A stretch of DNA of 64,000 nucleotides, taken from NCBI RefSeq assembly GCF_001625305.1, contig NW_017802947.1, forward strand, positions 523,598-587,597, read 5' to 3'. Below the pieces are notes generated by a model that saw nothing but the letters and a program-made list of their open reading frames with translations, did not search any database and was not told the origin of the DNA. The position numbers and the translations under genes were made by a program. Numbering within the stretch: the stretch's first letter is position 1; every line of letters starts with the position of its first letter. Positions 23,101 to 35,433 of this stretch are shown piece after piece. Origin of the DNA: Branchiostoma belcheri. Taxonomy: Eukaryota; Chordata; Leptocardii; Amphioxiformes; Branchiostomatidae.

Positions 23101-26100
23101 AAACACATTTCACTTCATATCTGCCATACCATAGGTTTTGAGAAAAGGTTTTACAGAAAAGATACTCAGTGGGGATTTCTAAATGATCACTGCATGGGAG
23201 TTTCGAGACTATTTTTTTACCGAAAAACACAGTCTGGGGCCGGGGTTTTGAGCCTTACTCAAAATGTTAGCCGTACTAGCTATATATATCATTCTTTGGA
23301 CAGTAAAACATTGACAATCTCGTGATATGGACACATTTTTAAGTTGATAATGTCCTGCTCTGTTTGCGATCCTTGGCTTGCAGATCAACATTGACGTTGA
23401 CCTGGACTGTAGTGACCAGGAGGGCCGCCCACCCTTCACCTTCCACCTCCCCGTGAGTAAAGACTACAGCCGGGCTGAGGTGAAGCCATCGTTGGACGAC
23501 CAATGTGTCACTCACGTGTGCCCAAACATGACCACCATCATGAGGCTTGAGAACAACCTGAAGCTGATTGAGTATGGACCAGGTAGCCCTAACTGTTACA
23601 TGAGTAACGATTTGAGCAACACCTTATACGAAGTAGTACAGAATGTGCCAGGCTACTTTACACGCTACCAGTAACTTTTAGATGATTTTATTTTAAATAG
23701 ATTTGCTCTGCTCTGAGTTACACGCATTCTATTTCTATCTTGAAAGAAAACTGGGTCTACTCTGAGATGCCTTCAAAGGACTGCTACAGCGCTGATGCTT
23801 TCTTCAAGGCCCTAAGTTCGCTGTTGTCATACTTGAATGGGGAGAATGAGGATGGGGTGAATATTGACATGAACAGACCACTGTATGCCGGTGGCTTTGT
23901 AAGTAATGTTCTCAAACATTTTTAAAAGGCCCTTTGTAGCTTCAATACGTGTATAGTATTTCTGTTAATAATCTTATGGTGTGATCAAGTAGGAAGACAG
24001 GATATTATTTTACAATTTTAAAGCACGGATGATTTCCATCGAAGGAGAGTCTGTTGAAGTTAATTCTCTATTTGAGGATTAGAATTGGTGTGCAGAAAAA
24101 TTTAGACAATGGCCATCGTTCGTAATGTAAGATACGGTATGAATGGAAGTGCTTACAAGCAAACTCTCTTTCTGACACGCAAAATGAAAAAGAGGAAAAC
24201 TTAGAAGGGACAGATCATGATTTTTTACAAGCGATCTTGACTTTATATTTCAGGTTGATGCGGGCGAGAAAAAATGTTATTTGGTCACATTGTTGCCAGA
24301 GAAGTTTTCCGATAACCCACCAAGGCCCATCAACGATAAGGTACGGAATTTGTACGTAGAATATAACAGAATTACATTTGAACAATGGTTACAGAAAGAA
24401 AACTGCGTTTGGTTGTCATACTCTGGGTCCTAATGACAATACGAATTTTCTATGTTTGTGATGGTCTGTGTAGCGGTATATGGCTAGTACTATGATTACA
24501 CATTATGTTATCAGCTAATATTGGTTTGAACATGTTCCTGTAGATTACCTTCGACCGTGTTGAGGAAGGCAAAAGCAGGTATTTCCAGGTCATGTACAAA
24601 GGTAAGTACGGGGAAGCAGTGATGAGACAACGCTTCAGGGAACTGATGAAGGAATTGGACAACCTCAAGCCGTTCGGAGTTCAAGCCGATTTAAACGTAA
24701 GGCTCAACCTAGAAGTCTTCATACCAGAATTTCAAGTTTTTTTCTGCTTCTTTAGAATATGATTAAAGCTACATGATAACAAATTGTTTCCATTTCGATA
24801 CACCCTACAAACACCTGTCAGACAGATCTGTGTTTGTTCTTCCTGACAATATTTTAGGACATATGGCTTGGTTTCTATGATGACCCAACCGTAGAGGAAA
24901 GGCTTTGGGACTTTGTCATAGGGCAAAAAAAGGTATATCATTATAACGTTTGTTCACACAGGCTCTGAAAATATGCAATGTAGCCACGTTTTTAGATAAT
25001 TTTTGTGAACGCAATAGGGCAAAAAGCTTTTAAAAATTCTATGACATTTTGTATTTCCTTTTTTTTACCTGAGTGGCTTTGAAAGTGTTTTTTCTTCAAG
25101 GTTATCTTTAAGTTGTGGTTGCTCAAGCTGGCGGCCACATTTGAATTTGACACTGCAACTCCAATGTTGGACTTAAAAACAAAACGTCACTCTCGTATGC
25201 CATCAAATTTTAGTATTCACATATCACACGATCGAAGTATCCTACACTTATATTCCTGATGATTGAATAATTGCCTTTTCAGGAAGGCAGCAAGGACGAG
25301 ACTTCTACAAAAGCTGACAACAAAGAAGATGTGAAGGAAGACCCATCACATGAGAAAACGTCTCTTCCAAAACCAGCTGCCTGCAGCGAATATGTCTGTC
25401 GGACTGTCTATGTCACCAAGAACCACAGCAACTTCATGGAGCTGCTAATTCCAAGTCGTAAGGATTCATTAGTATAACCGAATGTAGACTGAGCGTCATC
25501 CATTCAAATAGAAAGTATTGTAAGCAGAAATTAGTGTTTATGATGTTTTGTGACCTTGGATGTGATCCGGAAAAGTTTACACATGGAATATGTGTATGTA
25601 TGATGCCTCCTGCAGATAGAAGCGTGTGTCACCAGACCAAGCTCTGTGGAGGTCTTCAGGTATCCGGCAGACAGCTCATGAGGCCGCTTCTAGGGTATCT
25701 CAATGGTGACAACAGCGCCAACCAGAAGATCAACAACTTTGCTGGCCCATTCTTTAGGGTATATGTCATGGATGCTTTGCTACATTGAGGATCATAATTA
25801 TATAAAAAAGGCAACTCTTTTTTGTCTTTCTTCATGATGTTCTCGTCATACGGCGGTGCTTCTCCATGTCATATTTTAGCATAGCCAGTAATGTTGCATT
25901 TAGTGTGCTGATAAAGTTTGTGACATTATTCTAACGTTTATGGCACGCTGAACGATGTCCCACCTCAGACCAGACTCTACTCCGCTGAAGAGGAGGAGAA
26001 GGGCATCCCTCCGTGTGAACGTGAGTACCAGGCCTGTGTCACACTGCCTGATGACTACAAGGAAATACCAAAACCAAATGGGAAAGGGGTGAGTCAAGCT

Positions 26101-27192
26101 AGCAAGATAGATGAACAACATCTTAGGCCAGACAGCATCGTATCTGGTATAATTGTTATATTATAGGAAAACCTTCGTTTCCATCAGCTTCCCTTCTCAA
26201 ATCTCATTGAAATTCAGTGTTTGGACGAATATTTTGTTGCTTATCAATACAGAAATGTCTGAAATTGACTTTGTTCTCGCTTTGTTCTGTTCTGGTTTGA
26301 AATTTAGCTTGGCATATTTTCTGCCCCTAACGACTTCCGCGGATACGGCATCGCCGTGAAGGGTTATGTCTCTGAGCCTGTCGCTTCAGAAGCAATTTCG
26401 ACTTTGATGCAGACACTTGACGAGGAAAACGTCCCATATGATAACTTAAAGGCAAGTGATCACTGTCAATTTATCTAAACTCCAGTTGTATTTTGACATG
26501 CTTTTGTTTAGCGGGATCGCCTGTTGTCACTGCTCTTATGGCTTATACTTTCCTTGGATGTCATGACCAGAGAGTCCTCTATCGCTAGTAATAAAAGGCT
26601 TTTCGATGTTGCTTATGTTCTTTACTCCAGACTTGGGTGGCGTCTTTCTCATACTATCAGTCCTTCACCAACCCGGAGGAGAAGATAACCTACTTCATCG
26701 TCAACGAGAGGGGCGAGGATATAGTAGAAGGTAGCGCACTTTGAATTTTTAATAACGGCATAAGAATGCAGCCCCGGTGTGTGTGTATGGGGGGGCGGCG
26801 AATGTTCAATTCTTATTTTGTGATTGACAAACTCTTTAGAATTTTATAATACTCTTTGAAAATGTAACAATAAATATCCTGTCGTTTAGAAGTATGACAA
26901 ATCTACTAGGTAGATCCGGGTGTTACGAGCGTATCTGGGGACATCAAATGACTCAATTAAAACATTTTTAGTTTCCCTCTGCTACTAAAAAAGTAGCAGC
27001 CTTGCTGTTTCTTGCTTCATTTTTATGCTACGTCGACCGGTGTAGAGGCTCCTCTTTTACCCCCCCCCCTCATCTTCTCTATATGTATCTCTAGCTGTAT
27101 TAAGTATCTGCTGTGCAGTTTTCTAAATCTCTGTTGACGTCGTTCTCAATACAGAATCTACAGAAGGCGACTCAAACGAAACGGAGAACTAG
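19936..27192 (+). CDS. Gene 3: four-SOUL-domain (HEBP-like) protein with frameshift in exon 6
   Basis: Exons: 19936-20012, 20357-20547, 20903-21039, 21174-21349, 21463-21674, 21903-22078, 22403-22536, 22636-22718, 22838-23009, 23384-23582, 23747-23898, 24254-24340, 24544-24696, 24858-24932, 25283-25457, 25616-25758, 25969-26088, 26308-26451, 26631-26730 and 27155-27192. Exon 6 is 176 bases against 177 in gene 2, because the A-run at 21974-21980 is one base short. The frame then meets a stop at 22067-22069. Every other exon keeps the expected length phase, and without the lesion it would encode about 914 residues. The signal peptide (MASKVLLLAFLLVCVGVCHG) is intact, but the histidine patch is reduced to KGDAN. 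The usual TGECPEFE before domain 1 is replaced by ICVGNFE. The tail EGDSNETEN is conserved. Intron 18 has a GC donor. It is either a young pseudogene, a truncated one-domain product, or a consensus error at a homopolymer. Confidence 0.8.
20077..20173 (+). repeat. (TA)n/(GA)n compound microsatellite
   Basis: A run of TA dinucleotides is followed by GA dinucleotides interrupted by atatata, in gene 3 intron 1. Confidence 0.95.
21974..21980 (+). other. Frameshift site in gene 3 exon 6 (7-A run)
   Basis: Gene 2 has eight A at the homologous place (ctgaag followed by A8 then gg) and gene 3 has seven. The shift replaces the normal domain-2 reading (PPTCYYDTAIHAS) with an unrelated frame that stops at 22067-22069. 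Confidence 0.85.
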
Positions 27193-27366
27193 AAGATATA
27201 GACCGGCAACGGAAAGCGAAGGAAGGACCATGCACAAGACATGAGACATAACAAAGTAACTAGCAATCAGGCCCTAATTTGACATTGGCATCCTAAGGTG
27301 TTTTCTGCAATGTAACTACACGTAACTCCTACACGCTAGCCAACAGTCATTCTGCACGCTTTTCCA

Positions 27367-27372
27367 AATAAA
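27367..27372 (+). terminator. Polyadenylation signal of gene 3
   Basis: AATAAA followed by acgtt lies 175 bases after the stop, in the same conserved 3' context as gene 2. Confidence 0.75.
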
Positions 27373-27700
27373 ACGTTTAACTTGTTAATTCATTGCACTG
27401 AAAAGTCAATGTGTGTGTGGTGTATTATTGCGTTCACGCTTCAGCTGAACATTGGACAGATTATAGTGTATGAAAATACACTAATGCGTCTTTTTTTCAT
27501 GCCGTGTTTTTGGTAGCGGGGGTCTTTGCTATACGGTGGCTACAGTTGAACTAAATTGCATTGTTTCGAGCTGTCCTTGTTTTGATAGGGGTGGGGTGTT
27601 AGGGATACTTTCTGCACAAGAGGTCAAAGAACGGCGCTTAAATGTGCATATTGGACAAGTGCCCATCGTACTTTGGTTCTTAACACATCAGTGATTATCA

Positions 27701-27719
27701 GTGTACAAACAGTCACAAG
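27701..27719 (+). promoter_or_regulatory. Conserved upstream motif, gene 4 copy
   Basis: gtgtacaaacagtcacaag, preceded by gattatca, lies about 600 bases upstream of the gene 4 ATG. One base differs from the gene 3 copy. Confidence 0.45.
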
Positions 27720-28133
27720 GTATAAAACCTCTCAGTGCCGCACAGCCAACCATAAAAGTGTCCTGATCGGGTGACTGCGCTGGAAAGGACATTGGAGGTT
27801 TGTACATTTTTCTTTGCACATGTTAGAAGTAAAAATATCTATCTCCATCACAATTTGAGAGCGTAATGGGGAGGTTTTGCTGTGTAATCTACTAGTTACA
27901 TTTTATGTTTCTCGTTGTCTTTATTTAAATGACAACCTCCCTTGGAGCTGGTGGTGGGAGGGGGGCGGTATACACACCAACACTGCGGCAGACGTCTAGT
28001 CAGTATGATTTTATAATAATGCTTGTGATAACTGATTTCTTTTGGAGCCTTTATCAATATTACCTCCTGTAATTAAACAACAATACTAGCTCTATCATAC
28101 CAGCCTTTGAGGAACACACATGGATTTATAAAC

Positions 28134-28175
28134 ATGTCAGCGTCAACAGTAGGCTTCAGGCACTGCACCATGTAG
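28134..28175 (+). promoter_or_regulatory. Putative upstream open reading frame of gene 4
   Basis: A 13-codon frame (MSASTVGFRHCTM, then TAG) differs by one residue from the gene 3 counterpart. It lies 136 bases before the gene 4 ATG, just after a TTATAAA. Functional status is unknown. Confidence 0.3.
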
Positions 28176-28310
28176 TGCACCCGGTATTTAAATTATCGTG
28201 TACATAACACGATAACTTATCCGTAAAACAAACCACTTAAAAGGTCCTTAGGAAGTGACCTGCGTAGTCATCAAAGTAAGAAACCCCGACACTCTATAAC
28301 ACAGGTGACC

Positions 28311-31300
28311 ATGGCGTCCAAAGTCCAGTTGTTGGCCTTTCTACTGGTCTGTGTGGGCGTGTGTCAAGGCAACTATCATCATGGGCATCCTCAAGGCGAT
28401 GAGAACAGGTACACATTTTAACAATATTTGGTTACAGTAAATCTACAATAGTTAATATAATCTCTCTATATATATTTTAATACAGACGCGTATTCCATAA
28501 AAATGTTCCTTGTATTCATTTTTATGTGCTCTGTTTTCTTTGTCAACGTGGAACCAAGTGGTACCAAGGAGAATGAAAAAAAGAGAAACCTCCTTGATAG
28601 TACTTGCAGTTACACTTGTATGAAGAAGAAAGTCTTCCATTTTCTCATCGGCAGCAGTGAAGGTGATTTGGAACCTTTCTGTACCGGAGAGTGCCCTGAG
28701 TTCGAGCTGTTGTGCTCGACCCCAGAGTACGACGTGAGGCGGTACAAAAGCGCCCTCTGGGTGTCCACCACCATGTCAGATCTGTCCCTCTCCCAGGCCA
28801 GCGGCAGAGGACGGAAACGCTTACATGACTACTTCGGTGGGGAAAATGAGAAACGTAAGTTGCGCTCGTCTAGCTTCAACAATCAACAATCACTTCCTAC
28901 GCCACATATCGATGTGAACAATACACTGACAACTCTTATCATAAAAAATTGTTCTTCAGGGCTCAAAATGTCGTACACCGCACCCTTGATGACACAGACC
29001 CGCATGCCTTCTGAGAGTCCTGTTAGGGAAATCACAGTGTCAACGCTTCTTCCTATGAACGTGGCAAAGAACCCTCCAAAGCCAACAGATCACAGGGTAC
29101 GTGTTTTACCCTAAACAAATGTATTTGTTTATAAAGAACGATGTACATTTTCCTTCCAATGTTTCGGTAGTTTGTGTGATACATCCGTCAGGGCTGTAAG
29201 GTAAAAATGTTGTACCAGACCTAACTACATCTGTATTCCCTACGTCCCTGTATTTGAATATATCAATGTTAACAGACTGTCCATGTTACATGAAATGTGC
29301 AGGTGGTGATCGATCTTGTCCCTGAGACCATCATGTACGTTAAGAAGTTCGGAAGACGTTCTCCAAGAGCTGGCTTTGTTGCTGACCTGGAGGCAAAAAA
29401 ATTCTTCAAGACCCTGAAGGCGAACGATGAGCCAATTCATGAGAATGAAGGATATTACTACGTCGCGCAGTATGGCAGGTATAATACCATATACAGATAC
29501 TAGTATTACCAATACGACTTCGCATCTCAAGGTGGTGAAGGTGAATAAGCTCATGTCTTCTTGTTGCTAATTTTGCTTCGTCTTTTCCTTATGCAAAGCA
29601 GTTCGACGGACTCCCAAGCTCACGGCCGTGAACGTTTCACCGAGATTGCGGTTTTCGCCATGAACGAGAGAACCTACAAGTGGCTGGAGTTCAACGACCT
29701 CACTGCAGTAGGACAGGGACTCCCGAAGTGTCTCCGTGGTGAAGGGAAGACCATAGAAGATGGACCAGGGCGACATCCCCCTGTTAACTCGGGAGCAGTG
29801 TTCTACAACGTACTGTGAAGGTGCATATAACGTTACCCATTCTAGGTAGAGATCACTGTAACAATTACAATTTATGGCTGCTTGAAGATAAGCCATGAAT
29901 TTGATATGAGCAGTAAAATAAAAATGTCAAAGTCTAATTCTGTAACTGGTGACCCCAAGAAATAAAACTAGTCGTAAGATATGGAATGCAAATTACTTCA
30001 ACACAAGGTACATTCATTCACATGCCCGTCGTTTGCAGACCCCAAGAAGTGTCCAAAGGTTGAGACAAAGGAAGTGAGAGGTATTGACGACATTAGCATA
30101 CAGCTGAAGCGTTCTAAGGACATCAGGGCATTGTCTTACGTACCCCCTACATGCTACTACGACACCGCCATTCACGCTTCTGCCAGTCCGTTGAGGGAAT
30201 CGCTTAACAACACATCAGGTAAGACTCCAGCGTCTGCGAAGTGTTGTATAGAACATTTTAAGTCAACTTGCAGATTCTTCTAAGAAATACCCTTGCCTTG
30301 CTTTGATGTTTCTGTCTCTGCTGATTGTGAGCTAAAAATGTGCCTTTGCTTACAGATTTCTCCCCCTCGGACGTTGCTATGACGATCACAGTTGCCATGG
30401 AGAAGAGGGAGGAGTTAGATGGGAAAGGAGGCTGTCAGAAGTTCTTCAAGGTGCTGTATGCTGCAGGTGGTGGAAAGGGGAGTGTAGAGGTACATTAATC
30501 TTATTACTAAAAAGTCTTCATACAAGTGGTTTTTAAAAAGTCAACATATGATGGTGCTTAAACAGATGTTATGTTGACTTTTTCATAGGACATACAGATG
30601 AATAAAGAAGGTGGCTTCCAGACGCCGAAGACTGTAGAAGCCCTGCACCAGGGACAGACGACTGGTACAAGGTAAAAAAAAATGTTGTGTTGCAAGGATT
30701 GCAAGCCATGTCAAGTACTCAAGACGAACCATCCATATAGAATATAAAAAGACATGAAATTCAGAATTCGTTTTCATTTATACCCATTAGACACTACTCC
30801 AAGTGTTTTGGCGGCAATGCCTACTACGAGCCGACCACCATCACTTCCACAGCTAAGATACTGATGGAACGACTCAGGGACAAGAAGAAGTGTTTCCTGG
30901 GTGATCACGTCAGTGTGGTAGAATACCATCCCCAGTCCAGACTGTTTGACCGTCACAACGAGGTTTTTCACGTCTTTTGACTATGGCTTTTGATACTAAT
31001 CCATAATCATAATCCCCTTTGACTTACAAATCTATGATTACAGGCAGGCTATCAAACATAGTTCACTCCATACCTGCCATGCCATAGGTTTTGAGAAAAA
31101 GGTTTTATAGAAAAGGCTCTCAATGGAGATTTCTAAAGAATCACTGCATTGGAGTTTCGAGACTATTTTCTTTACCGAAAAGCACAGGCTGGGGCTGTGG
31201 TTTTGGGCCTTACTCATAATGTTAGCCTTACTAGCTATATATATCATTCTTTGGACAGTAAAACATTGACAATCTCGTGATATGGACACATTTTTAAGTT

Positions 31301-34300
31301 GATAATGTCCTGCTCTGTTTGCGATCTTTGGCTTGCAGATCAACCTTGACGTTGACCTGGACTGTAGTGACCAGGAGGGCCGCCCACCCTTCACCTTCCA
31401 CCTCCCCGTGAGTAAAGACTACAGCCGGGCTGAGGTGAAGCCATCGTTGGGCGACCAATGTGTCACTCACGTGTGCCCAAACATGACCACCGTCATGAGG
31501 CTTGAGAACAACCTGAAGCTGATTAAATTGAATGGACCAGGTACTTGTATCTTTATCGTTAACAGTTACATGAATTACGATTTGAGCAATGGCGTATACG
31601 AAGCATTGCAATGTCGCAGTGCTTTCACTTTACATGATGCCTTCTATTTACTAACTTTTATTATGTTCACCTTTGTAGAAGGAAAAGCATATTGTTTTTG
31701 CTCAGTTACTTCTTCTCCTTCCATTCAAAAAAATCAAGTCAATGACCTGGACCGAGCGTCTGTCACCATGGTAACTTGTGCTATAGCAACACTGTGGTAT
31801 TCGGCTACATTACGTAGCAGAACAGAGTTGGAGAGCCTACCCACCATACATATGAATATATTTGACTTTGAGTAAAAATAAAACAATGCAGTATTTTGTT
31901 GTTCTGGACCAGGTGAAGGTTAACATTTGGTTTACAAAATGTTACCTTTCTAGTCAGTCATATTTCAGTGAATTGTTGAAATTACGTTACTCTGTACTTT
32001 CCTTCTGGAGTTAATTGCATCCTCCCCTTTCTGTCTTGACAGGAAACTGGGTCAACTCCAAGACCTCAAAGAGCTGCTACAGCGCTGACGGTTTCTACAA
32101 GGCTATGAATTCCCTGCTGTCATACCTCGATGGGAAGAATGAAGATAAAGTGCAAATTGACATGACTAGACCATTGTATGCCGATCGCCACGCAAGTATT
32201 CTTCAAATCCTCTTGTAGCTTCTATGCATATGCAGTTTGTCTAGTAGGTAAAGTAGGAAAACATTCGTTTCATCCTTTAACAATTTGTAGCATAAGTGCA
32301 ATTCACGGGATGATTTTCACCCAGCAAAACCCATGCTCAAGTTATTTGGCAAATATTTATTTGGAGATTAGAACTGGTGTACAAAAAGAATAGACCATTT
32401 TTATAATTGACATCATTATGAAATATGGCGAATGGAAGTGTTTACAAGGGTGGACTGTATGACACGGGAAGATAAGTGAAATGCAGAAAGGCAATTCATG
32501 TCTAGGGTTTGCCGGTGTGGCTGAAATAATATATCTGGATTGTTAACTTCCAGGTTTACGTCGGCGAGGAAAAGTGCCACGTGGGCATATTGTTGCCTGA
32601 AAAGTTTGCTGACAACCCACCAAAGCCCATTGACGACAAGGTAGTACGTAATTTGCACGTAAAATGTAACATATGTAGTTTGAACAATTGAGTCAATGTA
32701 TGGTGATGTATTGACATACTCTGGGACCTTGCCAGATCTTCAAATATTAATGTAAATAGTAAATAGTAGTCTGTCTTATTGATGGTCTTTGTAGGGATAT
32801 TGCTAATTGCAACTTCATAGCCATCCGCAGATGTCTTGATGGCATCAGTGTATCTAATCGTAGTTTCAACAATCATTGTTTAATTTTCCTGTAGATTTCC
32901 TTCAGTCGTATTGAAGCAGACAACAACAGGTATTTCCAGACCATGTACACAGGCAAGTACGATGGAGCAGTGATGAGGCAGCACTTCAAGGAACTGAAGG
33001 AGGAACTGGACAACCTCAAGCCGTTCGGAGTTCAAGTCGATGTAAACGTAAGGTTCAACCTGGACGTCTTCATACCAAAAACTCAATTATTTTGGAGAAT
33101 ATGATAAAAGTAACATTTAACAAAACGTTTCTGGTCTCCTATTTCGATACAACCTGCAAAGCATTTGTATCAGCCTGTGTTTATTCTTGCTATTTTTATA
33201 TTGCAGGACATATGGCTTGGCGCCTATGATGACCCTGACGAAGAGAATAGGCTTTGGGACTTCACCATAGGACAAATAGAGGTATGACAATATAACTCCA
33301 TCAGGAACTGAGATGTCTGCATGTACCCACGTTTTATTATTTAATCTCTTGGTGGAATTTCAGGCCGCTGTTCACTAGTTAGTTTGTGAAAAGAAAAAGC
33401 AAGACACTATATCATTTTGTTATATTACGTCATTTTTGCCGCGAGTGACTTTGAAGGTCTTTACTCCGACATTGTATTTGGTTGCGGGTTGTTCAAGTAT
33501 AAAAAAAGTCAAACAGAAGCGAACTATGTGTCTCTTGGGTCTGAATTCAATACCGTGGGTACAAATTTGAAGTTAAGAACAAAACCACTCCATTATGCTT
33601 TCACGATTCAGTGTCAATACGCCGCGATGAAAATACCTCACACTTGCAGATTCTCTGATTCTTGCATAATTGTCATTTCCTCAAAGGCTCCCCAAGAAGG
33701 TAACAAAGACGAGCCGTCTGCAAAAGCTGACGGTGAAGAAGAGAAGGAACACCCATCAGAGGAGAAAATAGCTCTTCCAAAACCAGCAGGCTGCAGCGAG
33801 TCTGTCTGTCCGACTGTCTATGTCACTAAGAACCACAGCAAATTCATGGAACTGCTCCTTCCAAGTCGTGAGGATTCATTAACTACCTACCTACCTACGT
33901 AGCCTGGTCTGTCAAGGTTTTGTTAGTATAATCTTATTAATCTAGAGGATCATTCAATCAAATAGACGGTACTGCAAGCAAGTATAGGTGTATACTCGTA
34001 TGATGAATGTTTGCACTCTTGGGTAGAAAACACTCACACCTAATATATTTTACTGTATCTGTCGTAAAGGTAGAAGCGTGTGTCACCAGACCAAGCTCTG
34101 TGGAGGTCTTCAGGTATCAGGCAGGCAGCTCATGAGGCCGATTCTAGGGTATCTCAATGGTGACAACAGCGCCAAGGAGAAGATCAGCAACTTTGCCGTC
34201 CCACTCTTTAAGGTATGTAGTGGATATGGTTTGCTACATTAAAATAACAATAATTACAATTGTATGTTATCTTTTAGCAAGATCAGTTATGTTGCATTTA

Positions 34301-35283
34301 AGTACGATGATAATGTTTCGGACATTCTGTGACATATTGAACGTGTCCCACCTCAGACCAGACTCTACTCCGCTAAAGATGAGGAGAAGGGCATCCCTCC
34401 GTGTGAACGTGAGTACCAGGCCTGTGTCAGACTGCCTGATGACTACAAGGAAATACCAAAGCCGAATACCAAAGGAGTAAGTTATAATGTAGCATGAGGG
34501 ATAAATAACACGCTTGCTCATACACTGTCGTATCTGGTATTATCTTCACCAAAATCCTTTCGTAATGATGAATGAAGTTATCAGCACATTGTGTTGCCTA
34601 GCAATATAAAACGCCTAACATTGACTTTGTTGTTGCTTTGTTCTATTCGAACATGTAGCTGAGCATATTTACAGCCGATGAACACTTCCGTGGATACGGC
34701 ATCGCCGTGAAGGGTTATGTCTCTGAGCCTGTCGCTTCGGAAGCAATTTCAACCTTGATGCAGACACTTGACGAGGAAAACGTCCCATATGATAAAGCAA
34801 GTGACCACTGTCGATCTATGCACCATTCATCGTGCTTTCTTTCTAGTGATATCACTTGTCATGGCCTCAATGGCTTTCTACGAGGTCATGTTTCTTATCG
34901 TATTTCTTATCGCTGTTGCTCATATTCTTGACTGCAGACTTGGTTGGCGTATTTCTCATACGATAAGCCCCTCACCAACCCGGAGAAGACAACCTACTTC
35001 CTCTTCATCAAGACGGGCGAGGACATTGGAGAAGGTATCAATTATCGATCAATGTGAAATGAGGACATTAAATCTGCTTTCAGCGGGAAGGAATGTCCAA
35101 GATTTCATTTGTGTTGACAAACTACTTTTACTTAATAATGGGAGAATTGTCTGGTGATGTTTTTCCCCGTTATCCTTTCTACATCTATCTTTCTATGTAT
35201 CTGCTCGGCGGTTTTCTAAATGTCTTTTGATGTCTTTCCTTGTAGGGCCTGCAGAAGTCGACTCAAATGCGACGGAGAACTAG
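28311..35283 (+). CDS. Gene 4: four-SOUL-domain (HEBP-like) protein with 8-bp deletion in exon 5
   Basis: Exons: 28311-28408, 28655-28854, 28960-29096, 29303-29478, 29599-29820, 30039-30218, 30356-30489, 30589-30671, 30791-30962, 31339-31540, 32043-32191, 32554-32640, 32895-33047, 33207-33281, 33687-33867, 34070-34212, 34357-34476, 34659-34796, 34938-35034 and 35246-35283. Exon 5 lacks 8 bases present in genes 2, 3 and 5 (between 29755 and 29756). This shifts the frame and gives a TGA at 29816-29818, two bases before the exon ends. All other exons keep phase, and an intact copy would be about 930 residues. The signal peptide (MASKVQLLAFLLVCVGVCQG) is followed by NYHHGHPQGDEN. Domain 1 is complete up to the lesion (KMSYTAPL, NPPKPTD, VKKFGRRSPR, AMNERTYKWLEF). 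The tail is EVDSNATEN. Introns 11 and 18 use GC donors. It may be a new pseudogene, a one-domain secreted product, or an assembly error. Confidence 0.8.
29755..29756 (+). other. 8-bp deletion junction in gene 4 exon 5
   Basis: Gene 3 reads accata-type sequence followed by gtctggga and gaagat, while gene 4 goes straight from ccata to gaagat. The lost segment covers the codons for the VWEK motif before MDQGDIPLL. Confidence 0.85.
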
Positions 35284-35427
35284 GAATAGACCGGCGCCGG
35301 AAAGCAGGACTGTGGATACAAGACGAACCAAGAAAGCGTAGATAGATCAGCATAAAATAAGCATTAGTATTTTAGGTCTGCAATAACAAAACGCTAGACG
35401 CAACAGTCATTCTGCATGCATTTTAAC

Positions 35428-35433
35428 AATAAA
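35428..35433 (+). terminator. Polyadenylation signal of gene 4
   Basis: AATAAA, overlapping a second copy (aataaataaaa), lies 145 bases after the stop, after the conserved caacagtcattctgcatgcat context. Confidence 0.75.

Larger units (their letters stand above)
27373..28310. other. Intergenic region between genes 3 and 4
   Basis: No gene was seen. It holds the conserved upstream motif (27701-27719), a second conserved block with TTATAAA and TGCACCATGTAGTGCA (about 28126-28190), and the small frame at 28134-28175. It is closely similar to the gene 2-3 spacer. Confidence 0.6.
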
